A DNA stretch of 64,000 nt from contig OY720098.1 in assembly GCA_963082875.1 (NCBI GenBank), positions 1,302,001 to 1,366,000 on the forward strand. Reading direction: 5' to 3'. The notes beneath the pieces were generated by a model. It saw only the letters and a list, made by a program, of their open reading frames with translations. It was not told the origin of the DNA and searched no databases. Positions within the stretch are counted from its first letter, which is position 1. Each line of letters starts with the position of its first letter. Origin of the DNA: Corella eumyota (Eukaryota; Chordata; Ascidiacea; Phlebobranchia; Corellidae). Of this stretch, positions 47,156 to 59,500 are shown piece after piece. A program made the position numbers and the translations under genes.

Positions 47156-47407
47156 TGGTCCAGATGCAAAAGTATGCGCCTAACAACAAATTTGTAGTTT
47201 TTTAATATGTTAAAATATGCTAACTTTAGCGGCTGATCTAAAAAATAATTCGACAGCCTCAAGAAATATTTATTACCTAATTTAAAGCCATTGTTAACCA
47301 TGTCATTTTTAGAGGGGTGAATAGTCGGGACATTAAATTTTATTATGATATTACATAAAAAATTGTGTGACATATAGTATTATAAAACATGTAAAATTAA
47401 ATCTTAC

Positions 47408-47560
47408 CTTGTACATTATGTAGCACTAAAAGTAGAACTTAAAATGTCAGGTTTTGTGTAGTGCGCCACAGTGTTGTGGATGTTTTTGCCTGAATAGCCG
47501 TGGGTTAGATTGCTATATACAGCACTTCTTAGACATATTGCCGACATGCAGTTTGAATAC
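47408..47560 (-). other. possible exon of an unrecognised transcript
   Basis: Bounded by TTTTTTTAG on one side and AAGGTAAG on the other. An ATG at 47547 opens a 43-codon frame beginning MSAICLRSAVYSNLTHGYS, basic and Ser-rich like a mitochondrial presequence, that stops just before the donor. All three frames contain stops, so it would be a 5' UTR or lncRNA exon, perhaps spliced to the exon-like segments in the 870-bp repeats. Low certainty. Confidence 0.3.
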
Positions 47561-48254
47561 CTAAAAAAACAGTACAAGTAAAAATAAAATATTTAGCTTC
47601 AGCAAAAAATTAAAAAAAGTCTACTCTAGTAAGGTTTTAATTTTTTTTTATTTATATTTTCTGTGGAAATATTATGGTTAAAGCCACAATAAAAAAATTA
47701 TATTTTTTAATCAGATACCTTTGGCAAAGTTTCAAAAAATTCTCAATCCCTAAAAAGTTCTCAACTGGTTTAAATTAAACAAAATTTAAACAATTTACTC
47801 AGTGATTAAGATAGAACATTTAGTTACATCTTTTTTAATACCACATTTTTTTTTAATTTACAAAATACTTTTGTTACCTAATAATGTTAAATGAAATGTA
47901 AAAATGATGTCACAATGCAAGAATGTTGTTACAATAATTTTTTAAATTAAGAGAATTATGAGTTATTAAAATTTTTATACCAAACAGTTATGACAGAATA
48001 ATTATTATCATTAAAAATCAAAAACATTTATTTTATAAATAACATCATTCAAAGCAGAAATAAAATTTTGTTTTGCAATTTTGATTACAACTTTTAACAA
48101 TTATAAATTCAAAATTTTCCAATTAAAAACTTTTTGTTTAATTTACATCCATTTTAAGTAATAAAACATAAAGTGTAACTAATCCCCCAATAAATAATGC
48201 CAATAAACACTGTCACTTTTTTGTTGGATAAATATTTTTATAATGTAAAGTTTT
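47561..48254. other. 3' flank of the nucleotidyltransferase-TPR gene
   Basis: AT-rich. TTTATT at about 48030 on the plus strand gives an AATAAA signal on the minus strand, about 220 bp past the stop. Nothing else is recognised. Confidence 0.4.
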
Positions 48255-51200
48255 TTAGTGAGAATTGGTAACTGCTTTCTTACGGTGGCCAAGTTTAGAA
48301 TTACATTTTTTAATATATTCATGACAGTCAGCAACATCACTGTATACTTTTGAAAATTTAACAACATAATTAGGAATGTTAACAGAAAATTGGAAATTGT
48401 GTAATGCTTTTTTATAGTTCCCAAGATCATAATGGCACCTTCCTATCCAGTAATGACAACAAAAAATTTCAATGATTAATGTTTGAAAATTATTAACAGT
48501 TTCAAAGTCTTTTATAGATAACTTAAAATATTTTAAAGCTCTATCATATTTGTAAGAATAATAAAAACACTTTCCTATCTGATAATAATATTCACCACGA
48601 TCACTGTCTTTTTCTGTGTTTATAATACCTTCTTCAAATGACTCAATGGAGGTTTTTAAATTGTTCAAAGCTTCTTTCTCATTACCAAGTTTATATTTAC
48701 ACTTTGCCATCCAATAATGACAGTCAGCGATATCATTTATGTTGTCTGAATAGGTAAAATTTGAAAAGATTCCAACAGATGACTGAAATATATTAAATGT
48801 GTCCATGTAATTGTCTAAACAAAAGTTACACCTCCCTATCCAATAACGACAACAAAAAATATCAGTGTTTTTTGTTGGAGAATCATTAATGTTATCAAAA
48901 AAGTTAAAAGACAACTGAAAATGGTTTAAAGCTTCACTGTATTCAACCAAACAATATTTGCATCTTCCAATCCAAAAATTATAAATAGCAGCATCACTGC
49001 TTTTTCTTGTGTCGTTAAAATTATTTTCAACATTTTCTAGGGCAGTTTGAAAACAGTGAAGAGCTATTACGTACTTGCCTAAATAAAATTCACATCTTCC
49101 TATCCAATATTGATGATTGTTAATGTTAATCATTATCCCTTTAGCTAAATCGTCAGAAAATGATTTAAATATCCCAAAAGAAGCTTGAAAACTGTTTACT
49201 GCTTCTTTATAATTTTTAAGTTTATAGTAACACAGTCCAATCCAATATTGATAATCACTCAATTTTGGTTGTAATTTAAGTTCAATTAGTTTTATCTTTT
49301 CAAGAGAGGTTTGGAAATAATGCAAAGCAGCAAGATTTTGTTCAAGATTATATTTACATATTCCTATCCAGTAATAAACATGAGCTTGGTTGTCATACTC
49401 AATATTAATATTTGCATCATTAAAACACTTAATTGCACTTTCAAACTCTTTTTGACCTGTTTTGCACTTTCCCATGTAAAAATCACAATTAGCAACATTT
49501 TTTTTTTTTTTAAGTTCACTATTAAAAACACTTTTTATATATTTACTTTTAGCATTTTTAAAATCAGATAATGCCTGATCATATTCATTTAGTTCATGCT
49601 GGCACATTCCCATAAATTTATAGTTTTCAGCAATTCTGTAACAAGAATCATTTAAACGGTTAAAATTTTCTTTGTAAATTTTAATTGAGGCCTGGTGATT
49701 GGATATAGCTTTTTCATACTGATAGGTAGAATATTGTGCAAAGCCTAACGCTGTAAGGCTCAAAGGATAATATATAAAATTATCTGAATGATTGGGAATT
49801 TGTTCCGAAGCTTTAACTGCCATTTCATACCTGGAAATTTCCATTTTGTTACAACGGGTAAATACTTCTGCAATGTAATATAAACAAACAGCAATTTGTT
49901 CTGGGGATGGTTTATAAATTGAGTTGTAAGTGGTATTTATTAAACCATTTTCATTAAAAACCCGATTTGACCATTTTAATAAATACTCATAGTTCCAAAA
50001 AGTGAAACATACTTCGGGAACTATTAATATATCAGGCTGAAACTTATCCACTTGTATTTTTGTTTTCAGTAAAAAGAATACTATTTGAAAATATTGTAAC
50101 AAGCTTTTCATTCCAATTGTACTTTCTAATTTATTAATTTCTAAGTCAGATGCATTTATTAAATCATCTTGAGATTTTTTCTCCGTGTAAACTCTTAATC
50201 TTGTTTCACATGCAACAGCAACGGCAAATTTAAGATCAAAACAAACATTTTTAGATATATTATGTTTGGCAAGTCCCTCCAAAATATCGAAACAACTTAT
50301 TTCTTCAATTTCATTCATTTTGCCAGTAAATGAAATATACAAAGTACAACTTCTGTAAATAAATTCTTTTATGTTAAATCTATATTGATTTGTTACATCA
50401 TCAAATTGAGTATAAAACTTGTCCGTAATTTGTTTTAATTCTGTGGTTAGCACATCAAAATATTGTTTTTTATCCATATAATTTTTATGTTTTGTAGACA
50501 TTATTTTAAAGTGTTTGTAAATTTGTTTATTGCCAGCAACAAAACATGTTGTCATTAACATATCAGCCAAGTGGTAACCATTCTTTATATCTTCATCTGA
50601 CCCAATAAAACTTGCCATTTTGCTAACAGTTTGAATTAGTTCAAGTGTAAAAGGTTTGTTTTCTGTTTCTACTTGTCTTCCAAGTGGAAATTTACAAGCA
50701 TGTGGCATCATTCCATCAAAGCAAATTCCGACTGGTGTAAAAATATCATAAAATTCAAATGGTTCTTTACTGCACAAACCTGGAATACGAACTCGAGAAA
50801 TATTTGTTTCTCCAAGATTGATTAAAATCATTTGAAAAATTACTGAAAACCATCTAAAATATTCTTTTATTTCATCTTGTTTATTTAATGGCAGTTGGTC
50901 AATTTTATTTTCAAGAATAATGATGTTTTCAAAATCAGAATATGGAGTTATTTCCTTTCGCGAAAGAGATCCAAGTCCGACTAAAGCATATTCACATGGA
51001 GGATTTCCCATTATTTTTTCACAAAATTCATTAATACAATTCATAATCTTTGTATAATCCTTACTTACATCATCCTGTAGATTGCGCATAAACTCCACTT
51101 TTTTTTTTTTGAGATTTCTGAATTGATGTTCAGATATGTGATCAGGAATAATTCGAAAGTTTTTAAGTTTTTTTTTAACCTTGTTTCTCATAATACTGAT

Positions 51201-51566
51201 GTCGTTGGTAATTATTTTAGAATATTCTACCAAATCTGAATGTAAGTTTTCTGCTTTGGCAACTTGAAGTAAATGTGAGAATAAATGTCGAAGATCTTGT
51301 TTAATTTCTTGCACATTTCTAGGTTTCCGAACAATGGCTGCATTAAATAGAGTTGCACTTCGAATTAAATTTATTTTATGGTTCTGTGTAAAACTTCTTG
51401 TTTTGTAAGTGGGACTTAAAGCTTTATTTTTGTAAATTAAACCAAGTTCATAAAAAAGTTTTGCAGATCTTTTGGGTTTTTTCTCTTTTTTATTATCATC
51501 TAATGTACGTTTTATTTGTTCTATTATTTGTTTTTCTTTTTTGACAACAGTACCTTTATTAGCCAT
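48255..51566 (-). CDS. DUF294/GlnD-like nucleotidyltransferase with TPR array
   Basis: An intronless gene of 1103 residues from the ATG at 51566 (context TATAATGGCT); a longer frame would need a TTG start. Residues about 1-190 are basic and partly helical. At about 195-215, GLGSLSRKEITPYSDFE matches the G-S...D-x-E core of nucleotidyltransferases of the GlnD/DUF294 kind, and about 80 residues on, GICFDGMMPH resembles that family's CxGxMxxN-like segment. Substrate unknown. From about residue 600 to the end there are eleven or so TPRs of 38-46 residues, many starting YWIGRC and continuing Y..AL..FQ.S. TPRs usually bind partner proteins. The gene may modify, or be regulated by, a bound partner (inference). 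Lack of introns beside intron-rich neighbours suggests retrotransposition or a lineage-expanded family. Neighbours give no functional hint. Confidence 0.88.
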   Translation of the reverse strand: MANKGTVVKKEKQIIEQIKRTLDDNKKEKKPKRSAKLFYELGLIYKNKALSPTYKTRSFTQNHKINLIRSATLFNAAIVRKPRNVQEIKQDLRHLFSHLLQVAKAENLHSDLVEYSKIITNDISIMRNKVKKKLKNFRIIPDHISEHQFRNLKKKKVEFMRNLQDDVSKDYTKIMNCINEFCEKIMGNPPCEYALVGLGSLSRKEITPYSDFENIIILENKIDQLPLNKQDEIKEYFRWFSVIFQMILINLGETNISRVRIPGLCSKEPFEFYDIFTPVGICFDGMMPHACKFPLGRQVETENKPFTLELIQTVSKMASFIGSDEDIKNGYHLADMLMTTCFVAGNKQIYKHFKIMSTKHKNYMDKKQYFDVLTTELKQITDKFYTQFDDVTNQYRFNIKEFIYRSCTLYISFTGKMNEIEEISCFDILEGLAKHNISKNVCFDLKFAVAVACETRLRVYTEKKSQDDLINASDLEINKLESTIGMKSLLQYFQIVFFLLKTKIQVDKFQPDILIVPEVCFTFWNYEYLLKWSNRVFNENGLINTTYNSIYKPSPEQIAVCLYYIAEVFTRCNKMEISRYEMAVKASEQIPNHSDNFIYYPLSLTALGFAQYSTYQYEKAISNHQASIKIYKENFNRLNDSCYRIAENYKFMGMCQHELNEYDQALSDFKNAKSKYIKSVFNSELKKKKNVANCDFYMGKCKTGQKEFESAIKCFNDANINIEYDNQAHVYYWIGICKYNLEQNLAALHYFQTSLEKIKLIELKLQPKLSDYQYWIGLCYYKLKNYKEAVNSFQASFGIFKSFSDDLAKGIMININNHQYWIGRCEFYLGKYVIALHCFQTALENVENNFNDTRKSSDAAIYNFWIGRCKYCLVEYSEALNHFQLSFNFFDNINDSPTKNTDIFCCRYWIGRCNFCLDNYMDTFNIFQSSVGIFSNFTYSDNINDIADCHYWMAKCKYKLGNEKEALNNLKTSIESFEEGIINTEKDSDRGEYYYQIGKCFYYSYKYDRALKYFKLSIKDFETVNNFQTLIIEIFCCHYWIGRCHYDLGNYKKALHNFQFSVNIPNYVVKFSKVYSDVADCHEYIKKCNSKLGHRKKAVTNSH

Positions 51567-53599
51567 TATATAATTAAAACAACTGTATTTACACAATGTA
51601 AATGTAACCTATTTAAAAGTAATTTTTTGTTTTAGAATACATTTATTAAAAGATTAATTGTTTTTAACTTTTGCATTTAGCTTTTATTTTCAATGTATGT
51701 TTCTTGTAGTGCTTATATTGCATTGTTTCATTAAGGTGTTTAAAAAAAAATTAAAATTATTTTTTTTTAAATCTGATATAAAGACACCCTGCTGAATAAA
51801 AAAAAAACTTTTCTTAAACAAAATGTGAAGTATTGTGTGTGTAAATTAGGCAAGTATGCTAATGTAACTAAGCAGAAAATTAGATTAGTATAATCAAATG
51901 CCTTTAGTGACAACTGTTGTTATTTTTTAGGATAACACAGCACCTAATATCTTTTTAAATCATAAACATAATTTTTACAAACAATTTTACTCTCTGACAA
52001 AATAAATATCAAAATAACTAAACTACCTACCAAGAATTACCAAGAATTTAAAGTAATTAAAAAGAACTTTTTTTAAAGACTCAAAAGTAAACAAATTGTA
52101 CTTATTTTTAGTATTTTTTTTACACATGTTTTAATAAATTTCAATGATATTTTTCTGCATTTAATTTTTCTGTAATTTTGCACCAACTTTTGTTAGTTGT
52201 GAAAAAGTAAAGTTAGATATGTAGCCCCCATTTTAACAAAAGTAAAACATAAAGTTGATCAAAAAAGTTGGAATATCCTTTCATAAAAAGGTTGATTTAA
52301 CTTTTTCTAATATTTTAAAACTACTAGGTGATAAAAACTAACCTCTAGACACGGGGAAACAAGCTCCCCCAAAAACTTCTTTAAATAAATTATATTTATT
52401 ACATACAAACACATTTACTTACTTTGCTTGGACATCATACAGGTCGTTTGAGCTATGTGCAAATTATTGATTTTACTTAATTTAAAACATCCTTCTTTAA
52501 TCTTCACAGTTTCAAGTTTAGAATTGTATTGTAAACATTAGTAAATTAATAAATTTTAAATTAAATATGTTAAGCAGGCAAATTAATGTACTGCTATTGT
52601 AAAAAAATATAAAATTCAGTGGATTTGGGTGAAAAAAATTAGTAACATTTTTTAAGTAATTAAATTTTTTATGTAAATAAGATATATAGTTTAAAAATAA
52701 TTATATTTTGTAATTTTAAAGCTTTTAATATTAAAACTTTTTTACCTATTGTGTAGACTAAATTTATGCTATCTAACTTTTCTGAATTTTGTAAACAACC
52801 CTAAATATAAAATTTTATAAAGCAAAAAAACAAAATGCTAATTTATTTTTTTCAGGATAAATATAAATTAGATTATTTTACAGCATGGATTAGTTACTAC
52901 AACCATTTAAGCAGAAATATTAAATTGATTGCGAAACAAATTATTGCACAAAATTATCAACAAAACTTACAATTTACAGATCCGCATTAAACAGAGTGAC
53001 ATTCAAATCAACAATTTCAAGCAGATAGCCGACTGAAACCTTTTGGTGCGAAACTAAAAACTTACCTTAGTTTTGAAATTCCAAAAGTATTTTAAGTTGG
53101 AAAACAAAGAAAACTAAACTGATGTTTTAATAAAAGAAAGAAAACTAAATTTTTTTTAGGTGGTATCCGTAGGTTATCAAGAAGAAAAGCAATAAAAGAA
53201 AAAAATAAAATAATGCCTAATATAATAAATATATTAAATGTAAGTTAATTTTTCTTAAATTTTTTGTTGTGTGAAAACTTTCAGTAGCCATTGCAATATT
53301 TAGTAAACAATATAAAATTTAAAAAAAGTTATTCTTAGTTAAAGATAAAACCAAATTCAAACAAGCAAAACACAACTAATCTAGAGTAACAAAACATTTC
53401 TAGAATTTCAATATTAGAAAAAGTTAGTATTTTAAAATTTACTGATAATTGTACATCACTAAGACATATGTTTATTTTCTTCAATATAAAATAACTATAC
53501 ATACTAACTCTTAAAAACAGTGCTTAGTTTCTTTTAACCCTGCCAAAATCTGTTAAAATGTAAAATTTGAGTCTTGTACGCATCTTATATGGCGACTTA
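51567..53599. other. AT-rich upstream region
   Basis: Upstream of the nucleotidyltransferase-TPR gene. A possible 3' splice acceptor (TTTTAAATAG on the minus strand, about 51611) lies just before the coding region, and a donor-like AAGGTAAGTTTTTAG lies near 53070, so a noncoding first exon is possible. Near 53590-53620, GCCATTTTG- and GCCATATAA-like words (YY1-type, minus strand) could mark a promoter. No open frame of interest. Confidence 0.3.
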
Positions 53600-56500
53600 G
53601 ACAAAATGGCTGCTAAAGCTGCTTAAACAAAGAACTGCTGGTATAGCAAATATTGCCACATTAATTTATTATAATTTTAGTTTTTTGACTCTATTAGCAG
53701 TAACGGCGAGACAACAATATTTATTTGGTACTCAGCAACGACCTTTGTAACGATCACTAAAAAACATTGCCATTAATTATTAATTTTATTAAGAAAAACA
53801 AGTGTTTTAGTTTAAATGTTATACATATTCACAACTTTTATTGTACTTCTATTATGGCTGTAATTAATGTCCACAACAAATGCCTGAAAACCCTGTTTTA
53901 AATGTAGTAGGAAAGTGTATAAAAGCAAGTATTTAAAATTAACAAATTTGTATTAACTTTTTTGGTTAATTACGGGTATTTTAAAAACAAAAAAATTCCA
54001 GCTCAAAATATTAACAAAAAAACTTATGCTGTTAAATTAGATAAGTATAAAAAAAGCAATGGTTGAAGAACATGATTTCTTAAATAAATGATTTCCCCCT
54101 GACAATAAAAATTTAATATAGCTAGCCATAAAAGCATTTATCATTAAAAAAACATTGCTATGCTTTTAGTAATATGTTGTTTAGTGAAATCTACTTTCTT
54201 ATCAAAAAAAAGAAAACACGAACAATATTAAATTTCTCCAGAACATTTTCAGAAAATTTATCCAGAACATTTTCAGAAAATGCATTTTGGTGCAGATATA
54301 ACTTACGACAAACTATCCTTACCATCAAAAAACAAAACTTATTTTATCTTCCCTTTCCAATGCGTTATTCCTTTGTAACTGTGTTTATTAAATTGTTACT
54401 GTCATTGGTGTATGTAAAACATGAATAAAAAATAATTGTTTATTAGGTAAACAGCATTAAAAATTTGGACCAAAAATTTTATTTCTTATCAATAGAGAAA
54501 AGTTTGCAAAAAACACAAATTATCCAATATTTATTAAACATTTTTTTGTACCATTTCAAACATTTTACTAGTCACGTAGGCATTTGATATAGGTTGCTTA
54601 AACAATGAACTGCGTGGTACAACAAATATTGCAAAATTAATTTATTATAATTTGAGTATCTAAAACTTTATCTTTAGTTACACAAGTCCAGACAACAACA
54701 ATTACTTTTTATAAGTGTTAAAACAACCACGGCTTTTAAAATTACTTTTTCAAATACTATAAATATTCCAATTTATACAAATTTGTTTAACTTTTAATAT
54801 GATTTAATTTATTTAAAAGCTACAATTTATGTTTACCATAAAAGCCAAACTAATATTATTTTTTTATGTTATTTGTATTAAGGATTATTTTACATAAAAC
54901 TGTTTTAAATGTCAAATTATTGTAATTTGTAACTAGCAAAATCATATGAATGCTGGCATTCAAAATTACCAAATATTAACTTTGCTTTTTTAATGTAATA
55001 TGGGCAGGTTTGAACCGGTACAAAATGCTTTACAATCGCTTGGTACAAAGTGATATACAAATATTTGTTTTAAAGACATATTTATAGCTGAGGTGGATTT
55101 TCATTACACTTTGTGCTAAAAACAAACAAAAACAACAATTTCCAAGAACAAGTTTGTTTAACAAGCTTGTTGCTGCATTTAGGCTTTAAAAAATCACAGA
55201 TTTTTTTAGTTTTGCAAAATTTTACCCACATTACCCTTTTAATGTTTTAAACATGAAAAATATATTAATTAGTTTTGAGCAAAAATTATAGGCTAAGGTA
55301 TTTTATAAACAAAAAATTGCCACCTATAAATAATAACAAAAAAACTTAGGTTGTTACATCACAGTATTGTAAACAAAACAATGGTTAAATAAGAAATGAA
55401 TAAAAAGAATTCCATAGATAAGTGATTTCCCCCTAACAATACAATTTTAATATAGCTAGCCACGAGAGCTTTCATCATTAAACAAATATTGCTATGCTCT
55501 TAGTAATATGTTGTAAAGCGAAATCTACTTTCTTTTTAAAACAAAGCAAACACAAACAATATTAAATTTCTCCAGTACATTTTAAAAAAATGAATGAACT
55601 TTTTTCCATTTTGGTGCAGATATAACTAATAACAAACTATCCTTACCATCAAAAAACGAAACTTATATTATCTTCCCTTAAATTCCTTAACTTAAAATTA
55701 GTTTAATTTCTACTTTAAATATTTTTGGCCAAAATATTAACTATTAGAGGTATGTAAATTTTAAAGATTTTTTTAATTAAAAAAACAGAGTTTATAATTT
55801 TTTTAATATTTTTATTGCATGATTACTTTCTAACTGTGTTTATTAAAATGTTACTGTCATTGATGTATAAAAAACATAAATAAAAACTAATTGTTTATTA
55901 GGTGAACAGCATTAAAAAATTAGATCCAAACTTTTATTTCTTATCAATAGAGAAAAGTTTGCAAAAAACACAAATTATCCAATATTTATTAAACATTTTT
56001 TTGTACCATTTCAAACATTTTACTAGTCACGTAGGCATTTGATATAGGTTGCTTAAACAATGAACTGCGTGGTACAACAAATATTGCAAAATTAATTTAT
56101 TATAATTTGAGTATCTAAAACTTTATCTTTAGTTACACAAGTCCAGACAACAACAATTACTTTTTATAAGTGTTTAAACAACCACAGCTTTTAAAATTAC
56201 TTTTTCAAATACTATAAATATTCCAATTTATACAAATTTGTTTAACTTTTAATATGATTTAATTTATTTAAAAGCTACAATTTATGTTTACCATAAAAGC
56301 CAAACTAATATTATTTTTTTATGTTATTTGTATTAAGGATTATTTTACATAAAACTGTTTTAAATGTCAAATTATTGTAATTTGTAACTAGCAAAATCAT
56401 ATGAATGCTGGCATTCAAAATTACCAAATATTAACTTTGCTTTTTTAATGTAATATGGGCAGGTTTGAACCGGTACAAAATGCTTTACAATCGCTTGGTA

Positions 56501-59500
56501 CAAAGTGATATACAAATATTTGTTTTAAAGACATATTTATAGCTGAGGTGGATTTTCATTACACTTTGTGCTAAAAACAAACAAAAACAACAACTTCCAA
56601 GAACAAGTTTGTTTAACAAGCTTGTTGCTGCATTAAGGTTTTAAAAAATTACAGATTTTCTTAGTTTTGCAAAATTTTACCCACATTATCCTTTTAATGT
56701 TGTAGACATGAAAAATATATTTATTAGTTTTAGGCAAAAATTATAGGCTAAGGTATTTTATAAACAAGAAATTGCCACCTATAAATAATAACAAAAAAAC
56801 TTAGGTTGTTACATCTGAGTATTGTAAACAAAACAATGTTTAATAAAAAATGAATAAAAAGGATTCCTTAGATAAGTGATTTCCCCTAACAATAAAACTT
56901 TAATATAGCTAGCCACGAGAGCTTTCATCATTAAACAAACATTGCTATGCTCTTAGTAATATGTTGTAAAGCGAAATCTACTTTCTTTTTAAAACAAAGC
57001 AAACACGAACAATATTAAATTTCTCCAGTACATTTTTAAAAAATGAATGAAGTTTTCTGCATTTTGGTGCAGATATAACTATTAACAAACTTTCCTTACC
57101 ATCAAAAAACAAAACTTATATTATCTTCCCTTGAATTTTTAATTGTAAAATTAGTTTAATATTTATTTTAATTAGTTTTGCCCGAAACATATATTATTAA
57201 AAGCATGTAAATTTGAGAGATTGTTTTAATTAAATAAACAGGGTTTATAATTTTTTTGCATTACTACTTTGTAGTTGTGTTTATTAGAATGTTACTGTTA
57301 GTGGTGTATAAAAAAATAAATAAATGTTTTTTAGGTCAACAGCATTAAAAATTAAGGCTTAAATTTTATTTCTTATCAACAGAAAAAAAGTTCGCAAAAA
57401 AACACAAATTATCTTTATTTTTTTAGATTATTTCTGTGCCACTCTCAATATTAAGCTAGTCACATAGGCATTTGATATAGGCTCCTTAAACAATGAACTG
57501 CCTGGTACAAAAACTATTGCATCATTAATTTAATATAATTTAAGTATCTAAAACTTTATCTTGAGTTACATGAGTCCAACACCATTTTTTATATTAGTGT
57601 TAAAACAACCACGACTTTTAAAATTACTTTTACAAATAAATAATATTATACTACAAATATTATAAATATTCTAATTTATACAAATTTGTTTAACTTTTAA
57701 TATGATTTAATTCAGTTAAAAGCTACAATTTATGTTTACCATAAAAGCCAAACTAATATTATTTTTTTATGTTATTTGTATTAAGGATTATTTTACATAA
57801 AACTGTTTTAAATGTCAAATTATTGTAATTTGTAAGTAGCAAAAGCATATGAATGCTGGCATTCAAAATTACCAAATATTAACTTTGCTTTTTTAATGTA
57901 ATATGGGCAGATTTGAACCGGTACAAAATGCTTAACAATCGCTTGGTACAAAGTGATATACAAATATTTGTTTTAAAGACATATTTATAGCTGAGGTGGA
58001 TTTTCATTAGACTTTGTACTAAAAACAAACAAAAACAACAACTTCCAAGAACAAGTTTGTTTAACAAGCTTGTTGCTGCATTTAGGTTTTAAAAAATTAC
58101 AGATTTTTTTAGTTTTGCAAAATTTTACCCACATTATCCTTTTAATGTTGTAGACATGAAAAATATATTTATTAGTTTTAGGCAAAAATTATAGGCTAAG
58201 GTATTTTATAAACAAGAAATTGCCACCTATAAATAATAAAAAAAAAACTTAGGTTGTTACATCTGAGTATTGTAAACAAAACAATGGTTAAATAAAAAAT
58301 GAATAAAAAGGATTCCTTAGATAAGTGATTTCCCCCTAACAATAAAATTTGAATAAAGCTAGCCACGAGAGGTTTCATCATTAAACAAACATTGCTATGC
58401 TCTTAGTAATATGTTGTAAAGCGAAATCTACTTTCTTTTGAAAACAAAGCAAACACGAACAATATTAAATTTCTCCAGTACATTTTTTAAAAATGAATGA
58501 ACTTTTCTGCATTTTGGTGCAGATATAACTAATAACAAACTATCCTTACCATCAAAAAACAAAACTTATTTTATCTTCCTATTTACATGCATTATTCCTT
58601 TGTAACTGTGTTTATTAAAATGTTACTGTCATTGGTGTATGCAAAACATAAATAAAAAATAATTGTTTATGAGGTGAAGCATTTAAAATTTGAACCAAAA
58701 ATTTTATTTCTTATCAATAGAGAAAAGTTTGCAAAAAACACAAATTATTAAATATTTATTAAACAATTTTTTGTACCATTCCAAACATTTTACTAGTCAC
58801 GTAGGCATTTAATATAAGCTGCTTAAACAAAGAACTGCGTGGTACAACAAATATTGCAAAATTAATTTATTATAATTTGGGTATCTAGAACTTTAACTTT
58901 AGTTACACGAGTCCAGACAACAACAATTACTTTTTACAAGTGTTAAAACAACCACGGCTTTTAAAATTACTTTTTCAAGTATTATAAATATTCCAATGTA
59001 TACAAATTTGTTTAACTTTTAATATGATTTAATTTATTTAAAAGCTACAATTTATGTTTACCATAAAATACAACTAATATTATTTTTTTATGTTATTTAT
59101 ATTAAGGATTATTTTACATAAAACTGTTTTAAATGTCATATTATTGTAATTTGTAACTAGCAAAAGCATATGAATGCTGGCATTCAAAATAACCAAATAT
59201 TAACTTTGCTTTTTTAATGAAATATGGGCAGGTTTGAACCGGTACAAAATGCTTTACAATCGCTTGGTACAAAGTGATATACAAATATTTGTTTTAAAGA
59301 CATATTTATAGCTGAGGTGGTTTTTCATTAGACTTTGTACTAAAAACAAACAAAAACAACAATTTCCAAGAACAAGTTTGTTTAACAAGCTTATTGCTGC
59401 ATTTAGGCTTTAAAAAATTACAGATTTTCTTAGTTTTGCAAAATTTTACCAACATTATCCATTTAATGTTTTAGACATAAAAAATATATTTATTAGTTTT

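Noticed and set aside
51567-51596. Ten extra N-terminal codons for the nucleotidyltransferase-TPR protein
   Set aside because: The extended frame begins at TTG; the first ATG at 51566 is the likely animal start.
54174-54428. 84-codon frame in the 1.4-kb array
   Set aside because: Not conserved in the other copies of the repeat.
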